Source: Ilumatobacteraceae bacterium (GTDB taxonomy: Bacteria > Actinomycetota > Acidimicrobiia > Acidimicrobiales > Ilumatobacteraceae). From it: a stretch of 64,000 nucleotides of DNA. Of this stretch, positions 25,531-36,857 are shown piece after piece (the stretch's first letter is position 1; every line of letters starts with the position of its first letter). Below the pieces are notes generated by a model. It made no database searches. It was not told where the DNA came from and saw only the letters and a program-made list of their open reading frames with translations. A program made the position numbers and the translations under genes. The DNA lies in assembly GCA_022425725.1 (NCBI GenBank), contig JAKMEY010000001.1:1-64000 (forward strand), read 5' to 3'.

Positions 25531-26982
25531 TTACAGCAGTGGACGATCACCGGGCTTGATTGGCGAAGGCAATCGCGACTGGCTCATCAAATACGAGTCA
25601 GCGCCTGCTGCCGCCGAGCGACCTTCAGCGATCGCCCACACGATAAGGCTTTGCCCGCGACCCATGTCGCCTGCAACGAAGACGCCGGGCACAGATGTCA
25701 TGAAGTTGTCGTCTCGAGCGACGTTTCCTCGTTCGTCGAGATCGACACCAAGCGTGTCAAGCCAGGATCCTTTTTCTGGACCGACGAAGCCCATCGCAAG
25801 AAACACGTAATCTGCTGGCAGTTCACGCTCGGTGCCTTCAATCTTTTTGAACGCACCATCAACGAACTCAACCTCGTTAAGCGCAAGAGCCTTGACTGCG
25901 CCGCTTCCATCGTCGATGAAGCGCTCGGTGTTCACGCTGTACATGCGCTCTCCACCCTCTTCGTGGGCTGAGGACACTCGGTAGATCATTGCGTATTGCG
26001 GCCAAGGGTTGCCGTCGCTGCGATCTTCTGGTGGGCGAGGCATGATTTCGAGTTGGGTGACAGAAGCCGCACCCTGGCGCAATGCAGTTCCCAAGCAGTC
26101 GGCGCCGGTGTCGCCGCCGCCGATAATGACGACATGCCCACCATTGACATCAATGGGTGAGGTGTCGATGTCACCGAGTTGTACACGGTTGGAATGTGGC
26201 AGATACTCCATCGCCTGATAGATGTTGCGAAGTTCGCGACCAGGGACCGGCAGGTCTCGCCATGCAGTTGCGCCACATGCGAGCACCACCGCATCGTTTG
26301 ATGCTCTGAGAACGTCGATATCGATGTTGTCGCCAACAATCGCACCTGTTCGGAACTCTGTTCCTTCTGCCGACATCTGTTCGATGCGGCGATCGATGTG
26401 GCGCTTCTCCATCTTGAATTCCGGAATGCCGTACCGCAGAAGGCCACCTATCCGGTCGGCTCGTTCGAGCACTGTGACGCTATGGCCTGCCCGGGTGAGC
26501 TGCTGAGCCGCAGCAAGCCCTGCTGGCCCCGAGCCGATGACGGCGACGCGGCGCCCGGTCAACGTGGTCGGTCGTTGTGGGGTGATCCAGCCTTCATCGA
26601 ATGCTCGATCGACGATCTCAACCTCGACCTGCTTGATGGTTACCGGTGGTTGATTGATGCCAACCACACATGCTGACTCGCAGGGAGCCGGGCACAACCG
26701 GCCGGTGAATTCCGGGAAATTGTTGGTGGCGTGGAGGCGCTCGATTGCCTGGCGCCAATGATCTCGGTAAACAAGGTCGTTCCAATCAGGAATGAGATTG
26801 CCGAGCGGGCAGCCGTTGTTGCAAAACGGGATGCCGCAATCCATGCATCGACCGGCTTGAGTGCGGACCTCGTCGGCTGGAAATTCTTCGTAGACCTCTT
26901 TCCAGTCACGAAGTCGAACTGGAACTGGTCGGCGTTCAGGCAGTTGCCGTTCCCACTGCAGGAATCCTGTTGTTTCACCCAC
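25531..26982 (-). CDS. gltD: glutamate synthase small subunit
   Basis: This 483-residue flavoprotein feeds NADPH electrons to the large subunit in the GOGAT reaction (glutamine plus 2-oxoglutarate to two glutamate). The N-terminal Cys-rich region ([20 protein letters not shown] and CPAPCESAC) binds two [4Fe-4S] clusters. The FAD loop is [15 protein letters not shown] and the NADPH loop [14 protein letters not shown]. The start is the GTG giving [12 protein letters not shown]. It has GGAGG six bases upstream and overlaps gltB by eight bases, whereas the longer frame would overlap by 47 with no such site. Confidence 0.97.
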   Translation of the reverse strand: MGETTGFLQWERQLPERRPVPVRLRDWKEVYEEFPADEVRTQAGRCMDCGIPFCNNGCPLGNLIPDWNDLVYRDHWRQAIERLHATNNFPEFTGRLCPAPCESACVVGINQPPVTIKQVEVEIVDRAFDEGWITPQRPTTLTGRRVAVIGSGPAGLAAAQQLTRAGHSVTVLERADRIGGLLRYGIPEFKMEKRHIDRRIEQMSAEGTEFRTGAIVGDNIDIDVLRASNDAVVLACGATAWRDLPVPGRELRNIYQAMEYLPHSNRVQLGDIDTSPIDVNGGHVVIIGGGDTGADCLGTALRQGAASVTQLEIMPRPPEDRSDGNPWPQYAMIYRVSSAHEEGGERMYSVNTERFIDDGSGAVKALALNEVEFVDGAFKKIEGTERELPADYVFLAMGFVGPEKGSWLDTLGVDLDERGNVARDDNFMTSVPGVFVAGDMGRGQSLIVWAIAEGRSAAAGADSYLMSQSRLPSPIKPGDRPLL

Positions 26983-29900
26983 GGGCGGCCTCCATGACAC
27001 GGTCAATTGCTTCGGATTCACTCACGCCGTCGCGTTCGGCCATCTCGAGTACTTCGAGCACTCGGCGATAGTCGGTCGGCATGATCTTCCTGAATTTGCT
27101 CACTTCAACACTCCACGACGCAAGCATGCGCTCGGCGGTCTGGCTGCCGGTGAAGTCTCGGTGCCGTTCAATAATGGCCTTCAACTGCTCTCGGTCGATG
27201 TCTGACAGTGTCTCGATGGCAACCATCTCTGGGTTGACGCAGCGATCAACGTCTCCGTCGCGGTCATATAGGTATGCAATGCCACCAGACATCCCCGCGC
27301 CGAAGTTTCGTCCTGTGGCACCGAGCACGACCACCGTTCCGCCGGTCATGTATTCGCAGCCGTGATCACCAACGCCCTCCACGACCGCAGTCGCACCGGA
27401 GTTCCTCACGCAGAAGCGTTCTCCGACGACCCCTCTAATGAAGATTTCCCCGCCGGTCGCTCCATAACCGATGACATTGCCGGCGATGACTTGGTCTTCT
27501 GCAACAAACCGCGCAGTTTCATCTGGACGAATAATGATGCGTCCACCTGAAAGACCCTTGCCCACGTAGTCGTTGGCATCACCGGAGAGCCGGATGTCTA
27601 CACCCTTGGGCACAAACGCGCCAAGGCTCTGACCAGCGCTACCGGTGAGGTTGATGGTGATCGTGCCCTCGGGCAGCCCGTCGTCATGCCACTTCTTGGT
27701 GATCTCGTGACCGAGCAAGGTTCCAACAGTCCGGTTCACATTTCTGATGGGGGAATTGATGACGACCGGTATCGCGTCGTCGATCGCGCCACGTGCCTGT
27801 TTGATGAGGCTCTGGTCAAGTGCCTCATCAAGGCCATGATCTTGCTCAACCGTGCAGTGGAGCGTCTGGTCGTAACGGTTGTCTCCAGGAACCAGCATTG
27901 GAGAAATATCGAGACCCGATGCTTTCCAGTGGTCAACTGCGGGCCGAATGTCGAGCGCTTCCACCCGACCGATCATTTCGTCAATCGTCCTAAAGCCAAG
28001 TTGTGCCATCAACTCGCGCACTTCCTCTGCGATGAACTCGAAGAAGTTGACGACGAATTCGGGCTTGCCAGCAAAACGCGCACGGAGTTCCGGATTCTGG
28101 GTTGCAATGCCCACAGGACATGTGTCGAGGTGACAGACACGCATCATCACGCATCCAGACACGACGAGAGGAGCAGTAGCGAATCCAAACTCTTCTGCGC
28201 CGAGCAGGGCGGCGATGACGACATCTCGACCAGTTTTCAACTGGCCATCCGTCTGCACGATAATGCGGTCGCGAAGGCCGTTCATCACCAGTGTCTGCTG
28301 GGTCTCGGCAAGACCTAACTCCCACGGACCACCAGCATGCTTGAGAGATGTAAGTGGTGAGGCACCAGTGCCGCCGTCATGGCCGCTGATCAGCACCACG
28401 TCAGCCTTCGCCTTTGAGACGCCGGCTGCGACCGTTCCAACACCCATCTCGGCAACCAGTTTCACATGAATTCGTGCGGCCGGATTCGCGTTTTTGAGGT
28501 CGTGAATCAACTGCTTGAGATCTTCAATTGAGTAGATGTCGTGGTGTGGCGGCGGACTAATAAGCCCAACACCTGGTGTTGAGTGACGTGTCTTCGCGAC
28601 CCACGGATACACCTTGTGCCCAGGCAACTGGCCGCCCTCTCCGGGTTTTGCTCCTTGGGCCATCTTGATCTGAATATCGTCAGAGTTGGTGAGATATTCC
28701 GCGGTTACGCCAAAGCGTCCCGATGCGACTTGCTTAATCGATGAACGGCGTTCTGGGTCGTGCAGACGATCGGAGTCTTCTCCACCTTCGCCGGTATTCG
28801 ACTTTGCGCCGATCGAATTCATTGCCACCGCAAGGGTTTCATGGGCTTCAGCCGAGATCGACCCGTATGACATTGCGCCGGTTGAGAAGCGCCTCATGAT
28901 CGACGATGACGACTCAACTTCATCAAGGGGAATGGCGGTGCGGTCGTCTGCAAATTTGAAGAGTCCGCGGAGGGTTGCGAGGCGCTCCGATTGGTCGTCG
29001 ACTCGAGAGCTGTATTCCTTGAAGATGTCCCAACGCTTCTCTCGGGTCGCGTGCTGCAACTTGAAGACTGTTTCAGGGTTGAAGAGGTGGTACTCCCCTT
29101 CACGTCGCCATTGGTATTCACCGCCTGCCTCAAGTTGCCGGTGTGCTCGTTGCTCGGGGCGTTCGGGGTGCGCCCAACGATGGCGCATTGCAACGGCGGT
29201 TGCGATTTCGTCGAGGCCGATGCCGCCGAGGCGACTCACAGTTCCCGTGAAATAGGTGTTGATCGTGTCTTCGCCAATGCCAATCGCTTCGAAGATCTGG
29301 GCGCCGGTATACGAGGCGATGGTTGACACGCCCATCTTCGACATGACCTTGACGACTCCCTTGCCGCACGCCTTGATGTATCGACGAATGGCTGTGGTGG
29401 GGTCTTCGTCACCGAGCCCGTGCATGTTTGCCGAGATGAGGTCTTCGATGCTTTCGAACGCAAGGTACGGGTTGATTGCTCCAGCCCCGAAGCCGATCAA
29501 GAGCGCCATGTGATGAATTTCGCGGGCGTCACCAGATTCGACGACGAGGCCAACTTGAGTGCGTTGCTGCGTTCGAACAAGATGATGGTGAACCGCTGCG
29601 GTCACCAACAGCGACGGAATTGGAGCAAAGGTTTCGTCAGTATTTCGATCAGAGAGAACGATGATGCGTGCGCCGTCGTCGATCGCAGTGCTGACTTCGT
29701 CGAAGATTTCCTCGAGCCGTCGCTCAAGCCCTGCTCCACCTGAGGTGACCGGGTACAGCGCCCGCACGGTGTGTGAAACAAATTCTTCACGTCCGCCTTC
29801 ACCTGCGGCGTGAACAATTTTGGCGAGTTCGTCATTGTCGATGATCGGGAATGGCAAGACGAGCTGGCGGCAGTTTTCAGGGCCGGGCTCGAGAAGGTTC

Positions 29901-31504
29901 GCTTCCGGACCGATCGTGGAGGCCACTGCGGTAACGACTTCTTCTCGGATCGCGTCGAGCGGCGGGTTGGTGACCTGAGCGAAGAGTTGCTGGAAGTAAT
30001 CAAAAATGAGTCGAGGGCGCTCTGAGAGAACTGCCAGCGGCGTGTCGGTTCCCATCGAGCCGATCGGCTCGATTCCACTTTTCGCCATCGGAGCGAGAAT
30101 GACTTTCAACTCTTCATCGGTGTAACCGAAGATCTGCTGGCGACGGCGAACACTGTCGTGGCTAAAGACAACATGTTCACGCTCTGGGAGATCATCGAGG
30201 CTGACCATGCCGGCGGCCAACCATTCGGCATACGGCTGCTCTGCTGCAAGCCGCTTCTTGATCTCTTCGTCGTCAACGATACGCCCTTCTCGGGTGTCGA
30301 TGAGGAACATACGTCCGGGCTGCAAACGGCCCTTTGTCACGATCTTTTCAGGCTCAAGGTCGATCACACCGACTTCAGACGCCATCACTACGAGATCGTC
30401 GTCGGTTACCCAGTAGCGACTTGGGCGGAGACCGTTACGATCGAGCACGGCACCAATGACTTCGCCGTCGGTGAAGGTGACACTCGCCGGACCATCCCAC
30501 GGCTCCATGAGGGCTGCGTGGTAGCGGTAGAAGTCACGTCGGTCTTGATCCATTTCCGAGTTGTTTTCCCATGCTTCGGGGATCATCATGAGGACGGCGT
30601 GCTCGATAGAACGACCACCGAGATGAAGCAGCTCGAGTGCTTCATCGAATCGTGCAGTGTCTGACCCGCCCGGCGTGCAGATTGGAAGGGCCCGTTCAAG
30701 ACCGGGGAAAAGTTCGCTCGATGCGAGAGCCTCTCGGGCGCGCATCCAGTTTTGGTTGCCTTGGACTGTGTTGATTTCTCCGTTGTGAGCGACGTAGCGA
30801 TACGGGTGAGCGAGCGGCCACGACGGGAAGGTGTTCGTCGAGAAGCGAGAGTGCACGAGCAGCAACGCGCTTTCGATCAACGGGTTCGTGAGATCAGGAA
30901 AGAAGGCACTCAACTGTGGTGTCGTCAACATTCCTTTGTAGACGATCGTTCGCGACGACAGTGAGGGAAAGTACACGTCGGAAAGTTCATGCTCGATTCG
31001 TTTGCGGGCAACAAACGTCAGACGATCGAGTTCAATACCCGAACGGCCGTCGGGTGCTGCGCAAAACAGTTGCCAAAACGATGGCATTGCCTCGCGGGCC
31101 GTTGTTCCCAAGGTCGATGGGTCGATGGGCAGTTCACGCCAAGCAACGACATCGAGTCCCTCTTCGGAGAGGATGCCCTCAATGGCTGTCTTCGCTGGTT
31201 CTGCGCCGTCACCCTGTGGGAGGAACCCGATACCAGCGGCATACGCTCCAGCCGGTGGAAGATTTGCTGATACAACGTTTCTAAAAAGGCGATCAGGAAT
31301 CTGCAGCAAAATGCCTGCGCCGTCCCCTGTGTCAGGCTCGGCTCCTGTCGCACCTCGGTGCTCAAGATTGGTGAGGGCGCGCAAGCCAGTCTGGACCAAT
31401 TCGTTTGTCCGTTCCCCGCGCAGATTCGCGACAAACGACACGCCACATGAATCGTGTTCAAAACGAGGGTCATATAACCCTCGAGCTGGCATCAAGCTCG
31501 GCAT
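26975..31504 (-). CDS. gltB: glutamate synthase large subunit
   Basis: At 1509 residues, this is the full length for the large subunit. A short propeptide ends before Cys20 ([10 protein letters not shown]), the N-terminal nucleophile of the glutaminase domain. A central domain, an FMN barrel with [13 protein letters not shown], and the 3Fe-4S cysteines in [13 protein letters not shown] follow, then the C-terminal beta-helix ([16 protein letters not shown]). It works with GltD to assimilate ammonia. GGAG lies before the ATG, and a TACAAT box about 60 bases upstream is a likely promoter. Confidence 0.98.
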   Translation of the reverse strand: MPSLMPARGLYDPRFEHDSCGVSFVANLRGERTNELVQTGLRALTNLEHRGATGAEPDTGDGAGILLQIPDRLFRNVVSANLPPAGAYAAGIGFLPQGDGAEPAKTAIEGILSEEGLDVVAWRELPIDPSTLGTTAREAMPSFWQLFCAAPDGRSGIELDRLTFVARKRIEHELSDVYFPSLSSRTIVYKGMLTTPQLSAFFPDLTNPLIESALLLVHSRFSTNTFPSWPLAHPYRYVAHNGEINTVQGNQNWMRAREALASSELFPGLERALPICTPGGSDTARFDEALELLHLGGRSIEHAVLMMIPEAWENNSEMDQDRRDFYRYHAALMEPWDGPASVTFTDGEVIGAVLDRNGLRPSRYWVTDDDLVVMASEVGVIDLEPEKIVTKGRLQPGRMFLIDTREGRIVDDEEIKKRLAAEQPYAEWLAAGMVSLDDLPEREHVVFSHDSVRRRQQIFGYTDEELKVILAPMAKSGIEPIGSMGTDTPLAVLSERPRLIFDYFQQLFAQVTNPPLDAIREEVVTAVASTIGPEANLLEPGPENCRQLVLPFPIIDNDELAKIVHAAGEGGREEFVSHTVRALYPVTSGGAGLERRLEEIFDEVSTAIDDGARIIVLSDRNTDETFAPIPSLLVTAAVHHHLVRTQQRTQVGLVVESGDAREIHHMALLIGFGAGAINPYLAFESIEDLISANMHGLGDEDPTTAIRRYIKACGKGVVKVMSKMGVSTIASYTGAQIFEAIGIGEDTINTYFTGTVSRLGGIGLDEIATAVAMRHRWAHPERPEQRAHRQLEAGGEYQWRREGEYHLFNPETVFKLQHATREKRWDIFKEYSSRVDDQSERLATLRGLFKFADDRTAIPLDEVESSSSIMRRFSTGAMSYGSISAEAHETLAVAMNSIGAKSNTGEGGEDSDRLHDPERRSSIKQVASGRFGVTAEYLTNSDDIQIKMAQGAKPGEGGQLPGHKVYPWVAKTRHSTPGVGLISPPPHHDIYSIEDLKQLIHDLKNANPAARIHVKLVAEMGVGTVAAGVSKAKADVVLISGHDGGTGASPLTSLKHAGGPWELGLAETQQTLVMNGLRDRIIVQTDGQLKTGRDVVIAALLGAEEFGFATAPLVVSGCVMMRVCHLDTCPVGIATQNPELRARFAGKPEFVVNFFEFIAEEVRELMAQLGFRTIDEMIGRVEALDIRPAVDHWKASGLDISPMLVPGDNRYDQTLHCTVEQDHGLDEALDQSLIKQARGAIDDAIPVVINSPIRNVNRTVGTLLGHEITKKWHDDGLPEGTITINLTGSAGQSLGAFVPKGVDIRLSGDANDYVGKGLSGGRIIIRPDETARFVAEDQVIAGNVIGYGATGGEIFIRGVVGERFCVRNSGATAVVEGVGDHGCEYMTGGTVVVLGATGRNFGAGMSGGIAYLYDRDGDVDRCVNPEMVAIETLSDIDREQLKAIIERHRDFTGSQTAERMLASWSVEVSKFRKIMPTDYRRVLEVLEMAERDGVSESEAIDRVMEAARG

Positions 31505-31569
31505 CGTGTTTCTCCACTACTGAGTTGTTGGGGGATGTAGCTCTGGGACGACGCTGGCCCAGCGAAGAT

Positions 31570-31575
31570 ATTGTA
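31570..31575 (-). promoter_or_regulatory. putative -10 box of gltBD
   Basis: TACAAT on the minus strand gives a leader of about 60 bases before gltB, which here does have a Shine-Dalgarno (GTGGAG). The -35 region (TTCGGT, 18 bases up) is weak. Confidence 0.4.
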
Positions 31576-31623
31576 ATGCGATTCCGGTGAAATACCGAAA
31601 GTTTGCGCAGTCAAATAGTCAGT

Positions 31624-32490
31624 TCAGTCATGAAGAACTGGAACACGCTTTTCGAGATTGGCCTGAATGACCTCAATCTGATTCGGTGTGCCGACAAGTG
31701 CAGAAATCTCAGAGCGTTCCGCAGCAAATTGGCCGACAGCACCCTGCGTGAAGCTTGACGAAAGGAGGCGCTTTGCTGCACGGATCGCATGAGGGTTCCG
31801 TCCGGCGATCTCTCGGGCGATCGAGAGCGCATCATCGAGGGGAGTCTCGGAAAGTTTGGTGATCAACCCGATGTCCGCGCCTTCACGTGCATCAAGCACC
31901 CGAGCGGTATACGTCAATTCACGAGCAACATCGGGCCTCACGAGACGATCGAGAATGTGCGTACCAGTCATGTCCGGGATGATTCCCCAGTGCACTTCGC
32001 GCACGGAAAGCTGCGTATCAGGGTGCGCAACGCGAATGTCGGCTCCAAGAGCAATTTGGAGTCCTCCTCCGAGCGCGTGGCCCTGCATCGCTGCGATCAC
32101 TGGCACTTCGAGTTCTTGCCACACCCAGCACACTTGCTGGCCAAGGTGCGTTAATCCTGATTCGGTGAGTCGCCCCGGGCTGTTTGGATCGCCACCCATA
32201 TCAGTGCCGTCTCCCGCCATTGCTGCAAAGCCTGAGAAATCGAGCCCTGCACAGAATGACGCTCCCGCACCGTGGAGGACGACCACTCGGACATCTCCCA
32301 TCGTCTTCAACTTGGCGCCAGCAGCCTCAATGGCTGCAAATTGATGGCCGTCGAGGGCGTTTCGTTTGTCAGCTCGATCAAACGTCACGATCGCAACATG
32401 GTCGTGAACCGCAATGGATACTCGGCCTGATGCGTCGACGCTCTCGGCAACAAAGCCCTTAGGAAGAATGGTGGTTGAAGTATCACTCAT
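31624..32490 (-). CDS. enoyl-CoA hydratase/isomerase (crotonase family)
   Basis: This 288-residue crotonase-fold protein carries the two oxyanion-hole segments, GASFCAGLDFSGF and MQGHALGGGLQIALGADIRVA, and TFDRADKRNALD near the N terminus. In crotonases the oxyanion hole stabilises CoA-thioester enolates. The usual pair of catalytic Glu residues of true hydratases is not evident: the position after the second oxyanion motif reads SVREVHWGIIPDMTG. The precise reaction (hydratase, isomerase or other) is therefore open. It is divergent from a nitroreductase gene, with about 94 bases between. Confidence 0.85.
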   Translation of the reverse strand: MSDTSTTILPKGFVAESVDASGRVSIAVHDHVAIVTFDRADKRNALDGHQFAAIEAAGAKLKTMGDVRVVVLHGAGASFCAGLDFSGFAAMAGDGTDMGGDPNSPGRLTESGLTHLGQQVCWVWQELEVPVIAAMQGHALGGGLQIALGADIRVAHPDTQLSVREVHWGIIPDMTGTHILDRLVRPDVARELTYTARVLDAREGADIGLITKLSETPLDDALSIAREIAGRNPHAIRAAKRLLSSSFTQGAVGQFAAERSEISALVGTPNQIEVIQANLEKRVPVLHD

Positions 32491-32584
32491 GAGATCAATG
32501 CTCTCAGATCATCTCGGACCAGAACGAATTCAGTTGATCGCTTCGCTCCGTTGAAGAACACTCGCCTCTGCAAGACTTTCGGAT

Positions 32585-33241
32585 ATGACAATGCTCAACC
32601 TCACCGCCGACGAAGTTCTGACCACAACACGGAGCGTACGCAAGCGTCTTGACTTCGACCGAGAAGTGTCAACCGACGTCATCATGGAATGCCTCGAAAT
32701 CGCTCTTCAGGCCCCCACCGGCTCGAACCGGCAGGGTTGGCAGTGGATGTTCATCACCGACGAATCCGATCGGGCAACACTCAAGGAGATCTACGCCGAG
32801 AACTTCGCTCTATACCGCCAAATGCCTCGCCCCGAATACGACGCTGATGACCCTCGAGCTGCCGCCACTCCCCGGGTTGTCGATTCCGCTCAATACCTCG
32901 CCGACAACTTTGAAAAGGCTCCTGTGCTTCTTATTCCTTGCATCGAAGGCAAGACAGATGCCGATAACTCGGCAGCGTTCTGGGGTTCTTTACTTCCTGC
33001 GGTGTGGAGCTTCATGCTCGCTCTGCGCGAACGCGGGTTGGGATCGGCATGGACGACATTGCACATGATCAATGGCGGCGAGAAAAAGGCTGCTGAGCTT
33101 CTTGGAATCCCGTTCGACCGCTACTCCCAAGCAGGACTGTTCCCCATTGCACACACGATCGGAACCGACTTCAAGGTCGCATCGCGACTCCCAGCTTCCG
33201 AGGTCACACACTGGGGCAAGTGGGGCGAGCGGCTGAGTTAA
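32585..33241 (+). CDS. nitroreductase family protein
   Basis: This 218-residue FMN-binding nitroreductase-fold protein opens with [15 protein letters not shown], the usual phosphate-binding Arg cluster, then [14 protein letters not shown]. The C-terminal region has [26 protein letters not shown]. Members reduce nitroaromatics, enones, or act as iodotyrosine-type dehalogenases; the substrate is unknown. A similar protein of 217 residues is encoded at 46359-47012. The gene stands alone between the crotonase and aconitase genes. Confidence 0.85.
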   Translation: MTMLNLTADEVLTTTRSVRKRLDFDREVSTDVIMECLEIALQAPTGSNRQGWQWMFITDESDRATLKEIYAENFALYRQMPRPEYDADDPRAAATPRVVDSAQYLADNFEKAPVLLIPCIEGKTDADNSAAFWGSLLPAVWSFMLALRERGLGSAWTTLHMINGGEKKAAELLGIPFDRYSQAGLFPIAHTIGTDFKVASRLPASEVTHWGKWGERLS

Positions 33242-33272
33242 TTCCAGTCTTCGCTCTCGGGCATCCGCTCCG

Positions 33273-33278
33273 TATAGT
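33273..33278 (+). promoter_or_regulatory. putative -10 box for leaderless aconitase mRNA
   Basis: TATAGT six bases before the aconitase ATG. It is the best match to TATAAT among the leaderless-type boxes in the window. No Shine-Dalgarno is present. Confidence 0.55.
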
Positions 33279-33284
33279 GGTCGC

Positions 33285-35549
33285 ATGTCCGTGAGCGCCT
33301 CTACACCGATCAAACTTGTCAACGCCGTCTACGCGTCGCTTCCTGAGCGGGTGAATCTTGGGCGCACTCGCCTCGGTCGCCCGTTGACACTCGCTGAGAA
33401 AATTCTGATCAACCACCTCGCTGACCCAGAGCGTCAAGAGATGGAGCGAGGAGTCTCATATGCAGACTTCAACCCTGATCGTGTTGCGATGCAAGATGCC
33501 ACCGCTCAAATGGCCCTCCTTCAATTTATGACGGCAGGTCTCCCTGAAGCGGCCGTGCCATCAACAGTTCACTGTGACCACCTCATTCAGGCGAAGGTTG
33601 GCGCGAGCATCGACCTTGGTGTGGCTGTCGACACCAACCGCGAGGTGTACGACTTTCTCCGAAGCGTCTCAGCAAAATACGGAATTGGGTTCTGGGGCCC
33701 TGGTTCGGGAATCATTCACCAAGTGGTGCTCGAGAACTACGCGTTCCCCGGCGGAATGATGATCGGCACCGACTCCCACACCCCAAATGCTGGCGGACTC
33801 GGAATGGTTGCGATCGGCGTGGGTGGTGCAGACGCCGTAGATGTCATGACGGGCTTCCCATGGAATGTGCGGTGGCCAAAGGTCATTGGTATTCGCCTCA
33901 CCGGTTCTCTCAGTGGCTGGTCGTCACCGAAGGACGTCATTCTCGAGGTTGCCCGCCAACTCACGGTCGAGGGTGGCACTGGAGCAATCGTCGAATACCA
34001 CGGTCCAGGTGCTGACTCCATTTCTGCAACTGGCAAAGCAACGATCTGCAATATGGGGGCGGAAATCGGCGCAACAACGTCGGTGTTTGCATACGACTCC
34101 AACATGGCGGACTACTTGCGTTCAACCGGGCGTGCAGACATCGCAGATGCCGCAGATGCGGTTGCGAACGATCTTCGGCCAGACGACGGCGCAAGTTACG
34201 ACCAGCTCATCGAAATCAACTTGAGTGACCTGCGACCGATGATTAATGGGCCTCACTCCCCCGACCGTGCTCACCGCACTGGTGCTGAGGTTGGTGCAGC
34301 TGCGACCGAAAATGGATGGCCGCTTGATGTTTCGGCCGCTCTGATCGGCTCATGCACCAACTCGTCGTACGAGGATCTCACTCGCGCTGCCTCAATCGCA
34401 CGTCAGGCCGCTGCCCATGGTTTGACCTGCAAGGTGGATCTGCTCATCACCCCCGGCTCAGAGCAAACTCGTGCGACAATCGAACGCGACGGCATCCTCG
34501 CTGACCTCGAGGCGGTTGGGGCCACCGTTCTTGCGAATGCGTGTGGCCCGTGCATCGGCCAATGGAGTCGCCCCGAGGAAGTGACGTCGGTTCCCAACTC
34601 CATCGTCAACTCGTTCAATCGCAACTTCCCCAAGCGAAACGACGGTTCTCCAAATACGTTCTCGTTTGTCACCTCTCCCGACACGGTGATGGCAATCGCG
34701 CTATCAGGACGACTCGATTTTGACCCCGTCACCGAAACGATCACTGCCCCTGATGGCACCGAGGTCTCACTCGATGCTCCGGTTGGAGAGGTGCTTCCAG
34801 CCGATGGGTATGACCCCGGCGAAGACACTTTCACTGCTCCTCCGGCTGACCCGAGTGGCGTCAGCGTGGAGGTTGCCCCGACCAGCGACCGCCTTCAGTT
34901 GCTCGAGCCATTCAACCCTTGGGATGGCAACGACTACGAGGGTCTTCCCGTGCTGATGAAAGCACAGGGCAAGTGCACCACCGATCACATCTCCGCAGCT
35001 GGGCCTTGGTTGAAATACCGCGGCCACCTAGAAAATATCTCAGGCAATCTTTTCGCTGGTGCGGTCAACGCCTACGACGACGCCGTTGGCGTTGGTCTTG
35101 ACACCACCGACGGCGATCGTCGCACTTATCCCGAAATCGCGCGCCGCTATCACGCGGCGGGCATTCAGTGGGTGGCAATTGGGGACCGCAACTATGGAGA
35201 AGGGTCGTCACGCGAGCATGCGGCAATGGAGCCACGGTTCCGGAACGGAGTTGCGGTCATCGCCCGATCGTTCGCTCGTATCCATGAGACCAATCTGAAG
35301 AAGCAGGGAATGCTGCCTCTGACGTTCGATGATCCAGATTCCTATGACGTTATTGGTGAGGAGGATCGTCTTGCGATCGTCAACCTTCCACCGGTGCCCG
35401 GCGAAAAGGTTCGTTGTGTCGGCACTCGGCCCGATGGGTCATCCTATGAATTTGAGACCACCCACACCTTCAGCCCCGAACAGGTCGAGTGGTTTATTGC
35501 CGGTTCGGCCCTCAATATCGTTCGCGCCAAGGTTGCGGCCGAGTCGTAA
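33285..35549 (+). CDS. acn: aconitate hydratase (mitochondrial-type aconitase)
   Basis: This 754-residue aconitase interconverts citrate and isocitrate in the TCA cycle. The [4Fe-4S] ligands are Cys357 ([11 protein letters not shown]), Cys420 and Cys423 ([11 protein letters not shown]); this spacing equals that of mitochondrial aconitase. Length and motifs ([40 protein letters not shown]) place it in the mitochondrial-type group rather than the ~900-residue AcnA typical of many actinobacteria. It begins a stretch with LysR, a carboxylase subunit and citrate synthase. Confidence 0.95.
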   Translation: MSVSASTPIKLVNAVYASLPERVNLGRTRLGRPLTLAEKILINHLADPERQEMERGVSYADFNPDRVAMQDATAQMALLQFMTAGLPEAAVPSTVHCDHLIQAKVGASIDLGVAVDTNREVYDFLRSVSAKYGIGFWGPGSGIIHQVVLENYAFPGGMMIGTDSHTPNAGGLGMVAIGVGGADAVDVMTGFPWNVRWPKVIGIRLTGSLSGWSSPKDVILEVARQLTVEGGTGAIVEYHGPGADSISATGKATICNMGAEIGATTSVFAYDSNMADYLRSTGRADIADAADAVANDLRPDDGASYDQLIEINLSDLRPMINGPHSPDRAHRTGAEVGAAATENGWPLDVSAALIGSCTNSSYEDLTRAASIARQAAAHGLTCKVDLLITPGSEQTRATIERDGILADLEAVGATVLANACGPCIGQWSRPEEVTSVPNSIVNSFNRNFPKRNDGSPNTFSFVTSPDTVMAIALSGRLDFDPVTETITAPDGTEVSLDAPVGEVLPADGYDPGEDTFTAPPADPSGVSVEVAPTSDRLQLLEPFNPWDGNDYEGLPVLMKAQGKCTTDHISAAGPWLKYRGHLENISGNLFAGAVNAYDDAVGVGLDTTDGDRRTYPEIARRYHAAGIQWVAIGDRNYGEGSSREHAAMEPRFRNGVAVIARSFARIHETNLKKQGMLPLTFDDPDSYDVIGEEDRLAIVNLPPVPGEKVRCVGTRPDGSSYEFETTHTFSPEQVEWFIAGSALNIVRAKVAAES

Positions 35550-35714
35550 CCGCTGCTGTTCCATCGTCGTCACGGCATTGCCTCTGATGTCTTTGCGCGT
35601 GCGGCGTTATCGATGACGCTCCGGAGGGCTTGGAAGACTGCAAAAGAGTTGCGCTTTAGGTCGTTTTCCCGACTTCGTGAGGGCTACGGATTTTGGCGAG
35701 AAACCTGAAAACGG

Positions 35715-35745
35715 GAAACGCCCCGATGGGGGGCCGGGGCGTCTC
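35715..35745 (+). terminator. GC-rich hairpin, possible acn terminator or RNA element
   Basis: ACGCCCC (35718-35724) pairs with GGGGCGT (35736-35742). The stem extends by two more pairs past one A-C mismatch to 35715/35745, with a loop of 11. There is no T-run after it, so a classical intrinsic terminator is doubtful. It is 166 bases beyond the acn stop. Confidence 0.4.
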
Positions 35746-35750
35746 AACCT

Positions 35751-35769
35751 GGAATCCCTAATGGGTTCC
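35751..35769 (+). repeat. small hairpin
   Basis: GGAA and CCC pair with GGG and TTCC around TAAT, with one bulged T. It directly follows the GC-rich hairpin and may be part of the same RNA structure. Confidence 0.35.
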
Positions 35770-35800
35770 TCGAGCGGTACGTTGGGGGTTAGTGCCGCAC

Positions 35801-35855
35801 GATATTTGCTTGTGAAAGTATGCACGTGTGTAAGTGCATCTTGCAAGCAAATATC
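35801..35855. promoter_or_regulatory. long inverted repeat upstream of lysR
   Basis: GATATTTGCTTG (35801-35812) and CAAGCAAATATC (35844-35855) are perfect 12-base complements. Inside is a second perfect pair, ATGCAC (35820-35825) and GTGCAT (35834-35839). The element ends 26 bases before the LysR ATG. A TATCAT box (35868-35873) follows it. It is a candidate autoregulatory LysR site, or a strong hairpin in RNA. Confidence 0.6.
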
Positions 35856-35881
35856 AGAGATATCGCGTATCATTTTTAGAG

Positions 35882-36796
35882 ATGGATCTTCGTCAGCTCA
35901 ACACATTGATTGCAATCGCCGATCACGGCAGTTTCTCTGCGGCCGCTCGTGCCCTGTACACGGTGCAATCCAACGTTTCCGCTCACATCAGCCGGCTCGA
36001 GAAAGAACTCGGTGCCACCCTCATCGATCGTCAAACCGGCCGAATGACAGAAGACGGCAATCGAGTGCTCGAACGAGCACGGCGCATCATGCACGAGATG
36101 GATGACATTCGATCGGATATGGAATCAAACGATCACGATGTAAGCGGCGACGTTCGCCTTGGAGTCATCGGGACCATCGCACGATGGGCGATTCCCCCAA
36201 TGCTCCGCCAAATGTCAGAGACCCATCCCCGGGTGCATACCGTCGTCACCGAAGGAAGCTCGTCTGCGCTCGTGCCGAACGTCGTTTCTGGTCTTCTCAA
36301 TTCGGCAATCTTGCACCTTCCCATCGATGACCCAGACCTCATCGTCGAACCACTCTTCGATGAAGAACTTCTTTTGCTCACACCGCCTGAGCATCCTCTT
36401 GCTCAACGTGAAGAAGTCGACATCACCGATCTCGACGGGGTTCCCCTTCTCCTTCCACCGGCCGGCGCCGGACTTCGCAGAATTTTGGAACGATCGTCAC
36501 TCGAGCGCGGAGTGTCGCTGAACTCGCTCGCAGAAGTCGACAGTATGCGTCTTCTCGCTGCGCTTGCAGTTGATGGCCATGGTGCGACCATCGTGCCTGC
36601 AACCGCGCTGAGTGAGACCGAGTTGGCAGGTGCGTCAATGGTCCATGTGAGCGGCCTCCCCCGCCGGCGCGTTGCGTGGGTGAGGCGACAGCGACCAAAT
36701 CCATCCGCTTCGACCCGGGCGGTTCACGACGTGATAGCTGATGTCATCGGTCAACGGATTTCAGAAGATCAGGGCCTACATCACAGCGAAGAGTGA
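35882..36796 (+). CDS. LysR-family transcriptional regulator
   Basis: This 304-residue protein starts MDLRQLNTLIAIADHGSFSAAARALYTVQSNVSAHISRLEKELG, the winged helix-turn-helix of LysR regulators (residues 1-60). A linker helix and the periplasmic-binding-like effector domain (about 90-290) follow. The start was set at this ATG because it gives the standard N terminus; an upstream frame start would add 16 unsupported residues. The 12-base inverted repeat just upstream suggests autoregulation. Neighbours (acn, a carboxylase subunit, citrate synthase) hint at central carbon control, but targets are not shown. Confidence 0.92.
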   Translation: MDLRQLNTLIAIADHGSFSAAARALYTVQSNVSAHISRLEKELGATLIDRQTGRMTEDGNRVLERARRIMHEMDDIRSDMESNDHDVSGDVRLGVIGTIARWAIPPMLRQMSETHPRVHTVVTEGSSSALVPNVVSGLLNSAILHLPIDDPDLIVEPLFDEELLLLTPPEHPLAQREEVDITDLDGVPLLLPPAGAGLRRILERSSLERGVSLNSLAEVDSMRLLAALAVDGHGATIVPATALSETELAGASMVHVSGLPRRRVAWVRRQRPNPSASTRAVHDVIADVIGQRISEDQGLHHSEE

Positions 36797-36844
36797 ATCC
36801 CCCTCACCAACCTCGCCTACCCAGTCGACGAGCCCGCCAACGTC

Positions 36845-36850
36845 TAGTCT
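36845..36850 (+). promoter_or_regulatory. putative -10 box for leaderless carboxylase-subunit mRNA
   Basis: TAGTCT seven bases before the chosen ATG. It lies in the 61-base gap after lysR and supports the shorter start of the next gene. Confidence 0.4.
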
Positions 36851-36857
36851 CGATGCC

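Larger units (their letters stand above)
35550..35881. other. 332-base gene-free region with several predicted hairpins
   Basis: This is the longest gap in the window, between acn and lysR. No ORF in it has convincing composition. It holds a GC-rich hairpin at 35715-35745, an alternative pairing partner upstream (35662-35671 with 35712-35720), a small hairpin at 35751-35769 and a long inverted repeat at 35801-35855. It may encode a small RNA, a leader, or an acn 3' end plus a lysR promoter. Confidence 0.5.

Noticed and set aside
31505-31623. Riboswitch or glutamine-sensing RNA upstream of gltB
   Set aside because: The 119-base gap shows a promoter-like box and a Shine-Dalgarno but no stable conserved fold that I can recognise.
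35607-35873. Possible 88-residue gene in the acn-lysR gap
   Set aside because: Its composition is atypical, it runs through the hairpins and inverted repeat, and there is no start signal; the gap is better read as regulatory or RNA-coding.
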